6,334 bases of DNA from CAZMVU01 sp964569295 (GTDB lineage: Bacteria; Hydrogenedentota; Hydrogenedentia; Hydrogenedentales; JAGMZX01), in the NCBI GenBank assembly GCA_964569295.1, contig CAZMVU010000248.1:1-6334 (forward strand), read 5' to 3'. Shown here in pieces: positions 5,680 through 6,334 of the stretch. Under the pieces are notes generated by a model. That model was not told where the DNA came from and did not search any database. It saw only the letters and a program-made list of their open reading frames with translations. The position numbers and the translations under genes are program-made. The number at the start of each line of letters is the position of its first letter. The stretch's first letter is position 1.

Positions 5680-6334
5680 TCATTGTTTTCGTTTCTTGAT
5701 CTTCGCTTCAAGGGCTTTCAGTTCGGCATCGTCCTGTTGGTCGGCTTCCCGGGCTTCCTGATCCTTGCGCTGCCGGTCGTATTTCAGGTAGAGCGCGTTG
5801 GTTTGTTGCTCCATTTGCTTGTGGCTGACGGAGCCCGCGTGCGCCAGCAGGGGGAATCCGTTGGACGTGATGATCTGGTCGACATTCTCCTTCCAGAAGC
5901 GCATGCGAGTCTCCTGGCGGTTCTTGGCGCGCAGTTCTGCCGTTTCCAGAAAAATCACCACCAGGCGGTTCAGCGTGTCGATCTCGTCTTCGCTCAGATA
6001 GTTCTTGGCGATCAGGATGTCCTGCTTGCGCACTTTGGCGCCTTCCCAATGCAGGAGTCCGAAGTGCGGATCATCACTATCGGCCCGCTCGCTGATGAGT
6101 TCGGCGGCGGTTTTTTGGGTGACGGCGTAGATCAGAAGGTTTTGCACGGTAGCGAAGAACTGGCGCGTGGCCTCGTCTGTCTTGTCGTAGTCGCTGCTGA
6201 GGGCGAACAAGTCCCGCACCTTCTGGTAAAAGCGCTTCTCGGAGGCCCGAATATCGCGGATGCGCTCCAGCATTTCGTCGAAGTAATCCGGGCGGCCATC
6301 CGGGTTTTTCAGCCGCTCGTCGTCCATCGCGAAT
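5680..6334 (-). CDS. rhuM: RhuM family protein, C-terminal part (cut by window edge)
   Basis: The frame stays open to the window edge and continues upstream as Phe-Ala before MDDERLKNP, so the ATG at 6327 is internal; in RhuM proteins this segment follows an N-terminal domain of about 110-130 residues. The visible 217 residues carry the family core: DDERLKNPDGRPDYFDE, ERIRDIRASEKRFYQKVRDLF, the TAAELI segment (73-78 from that Met), GAKVRKQDILIAKNYLSEDEI and the HAGSVSHKQ region (153-161). The tail (about 165-215) is charged, rich in Lys, Glu, Asp and Gln, and probably coiled-coil. No signal peptide or membrane segment is seen. The name comes from a Salmonella pathogenicity-island gene, but the biochemical function is not established. 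Homologues are common in genomic islands and near type I restriction-modification genes, so the genes beyond the right edge deserve attention. It runs convergent to tRNA-Arg, 99 bp away. Confidence 0.9.
   Translation of the reverse strand, partial: FAMDDERLKNPDGRPDYFDEMLERIRDIRASEKRFYQKVRDLFALSSDYDKTDEATRQFFATVQNLLIYAVTQKTAAELISERADSDDPHFGLLHWEGAKVRKQDILIAKNYLSEDEIDTLNRLVVIFLETAELRAKNRQETRMRFWKENVDQIITSNGFPLLAHAGSVSHKQMEQQTNALYLKYDRQRKDQEAREADQQDDAELKALEAKIKKRKQ

Noticed and set aside
6325..6327. ATG at 6327 as the start of the RhuM-family gene
   Set aside because: The frame remains open to the edge, and the residues before it (Phe-Ala) fit the family's interior. RhuM proteins carry about 110-130 more residues upstream.

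Overview
The window is a GC-rich piece of bacterial chromosome (roughly 58-60% G+C by eye). It carries three complete protein genes, one protein gene cut by the right edge and one tRNA gene. Nothing in it fixes the phylum. The large multi-PAS hybrid kinase, the AmmeMemoRadiSam-type radical SAM enzyme, the tRNA with an encoded CCA end and the Shine-Dalgarno-led starts fit a free-living environmental Gram-negative bacterium, for example of a Planctomycetota- or Hydrogenedentota-like group. That placement is a low-confidence inference.

Layout from left to right: (1) Positions 1-313 have no credible gene but are rich in inverted repeats: two near-adjacent hairpins at 9-39 and 41-69, a long-range arm pair 35-44/80-89 that competes with both, and a strong stem-loop at 268-298 just beyond the amrS stop. 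(2) amrS lies on the minus strand at 314-1429. (3) A 162-bp divergent spacer separates it from yjbQ on the plus strand at 1592-2008. (4) yjbQ overlaps, tail to tail by 20 bp, an orphan hybrid sensor histidine kinase on the minus strand (stop at 1989, preferred start at 5348). The kinase has four predicted membrane segments, five PAS-like domains, an HDFNN-type kinase core and a C-terminal receiver. (5) A short divergent spacer carries the kinase leader and a recognisable tRNA promoter, followed by tRNA-Arg(CCT) at 5506-5580. (6) A 99-bp spacer with a weak hairpin precedes the C-terminal two thirds of a RhuM-family protein on the minus strand, which runs off the window.

No operon joins these genes. 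The amrS/yjbQ pair is divergent and both encode poorly understood enzymes. The kinase has no visible partner regulator or target gene next to it. The tRNA-Arg/RhuM junction is the part most likely to mark an accessory region, because tRNA genes are common integration sites and RhuM genes are common in islands, but no integrase or duplicated tRNA 3' end is present here.

I found no CRISPR array, transposase, rRNA or recognised riboswitch. The most interesting unexplained signal is the folded noncoding segment at the left edge. A second hairpin with a similar block order (CGGC, GTTACAGA, ATTCT, GCCG) occurs about 5.5 kb away, downstream of the RhuM gene.
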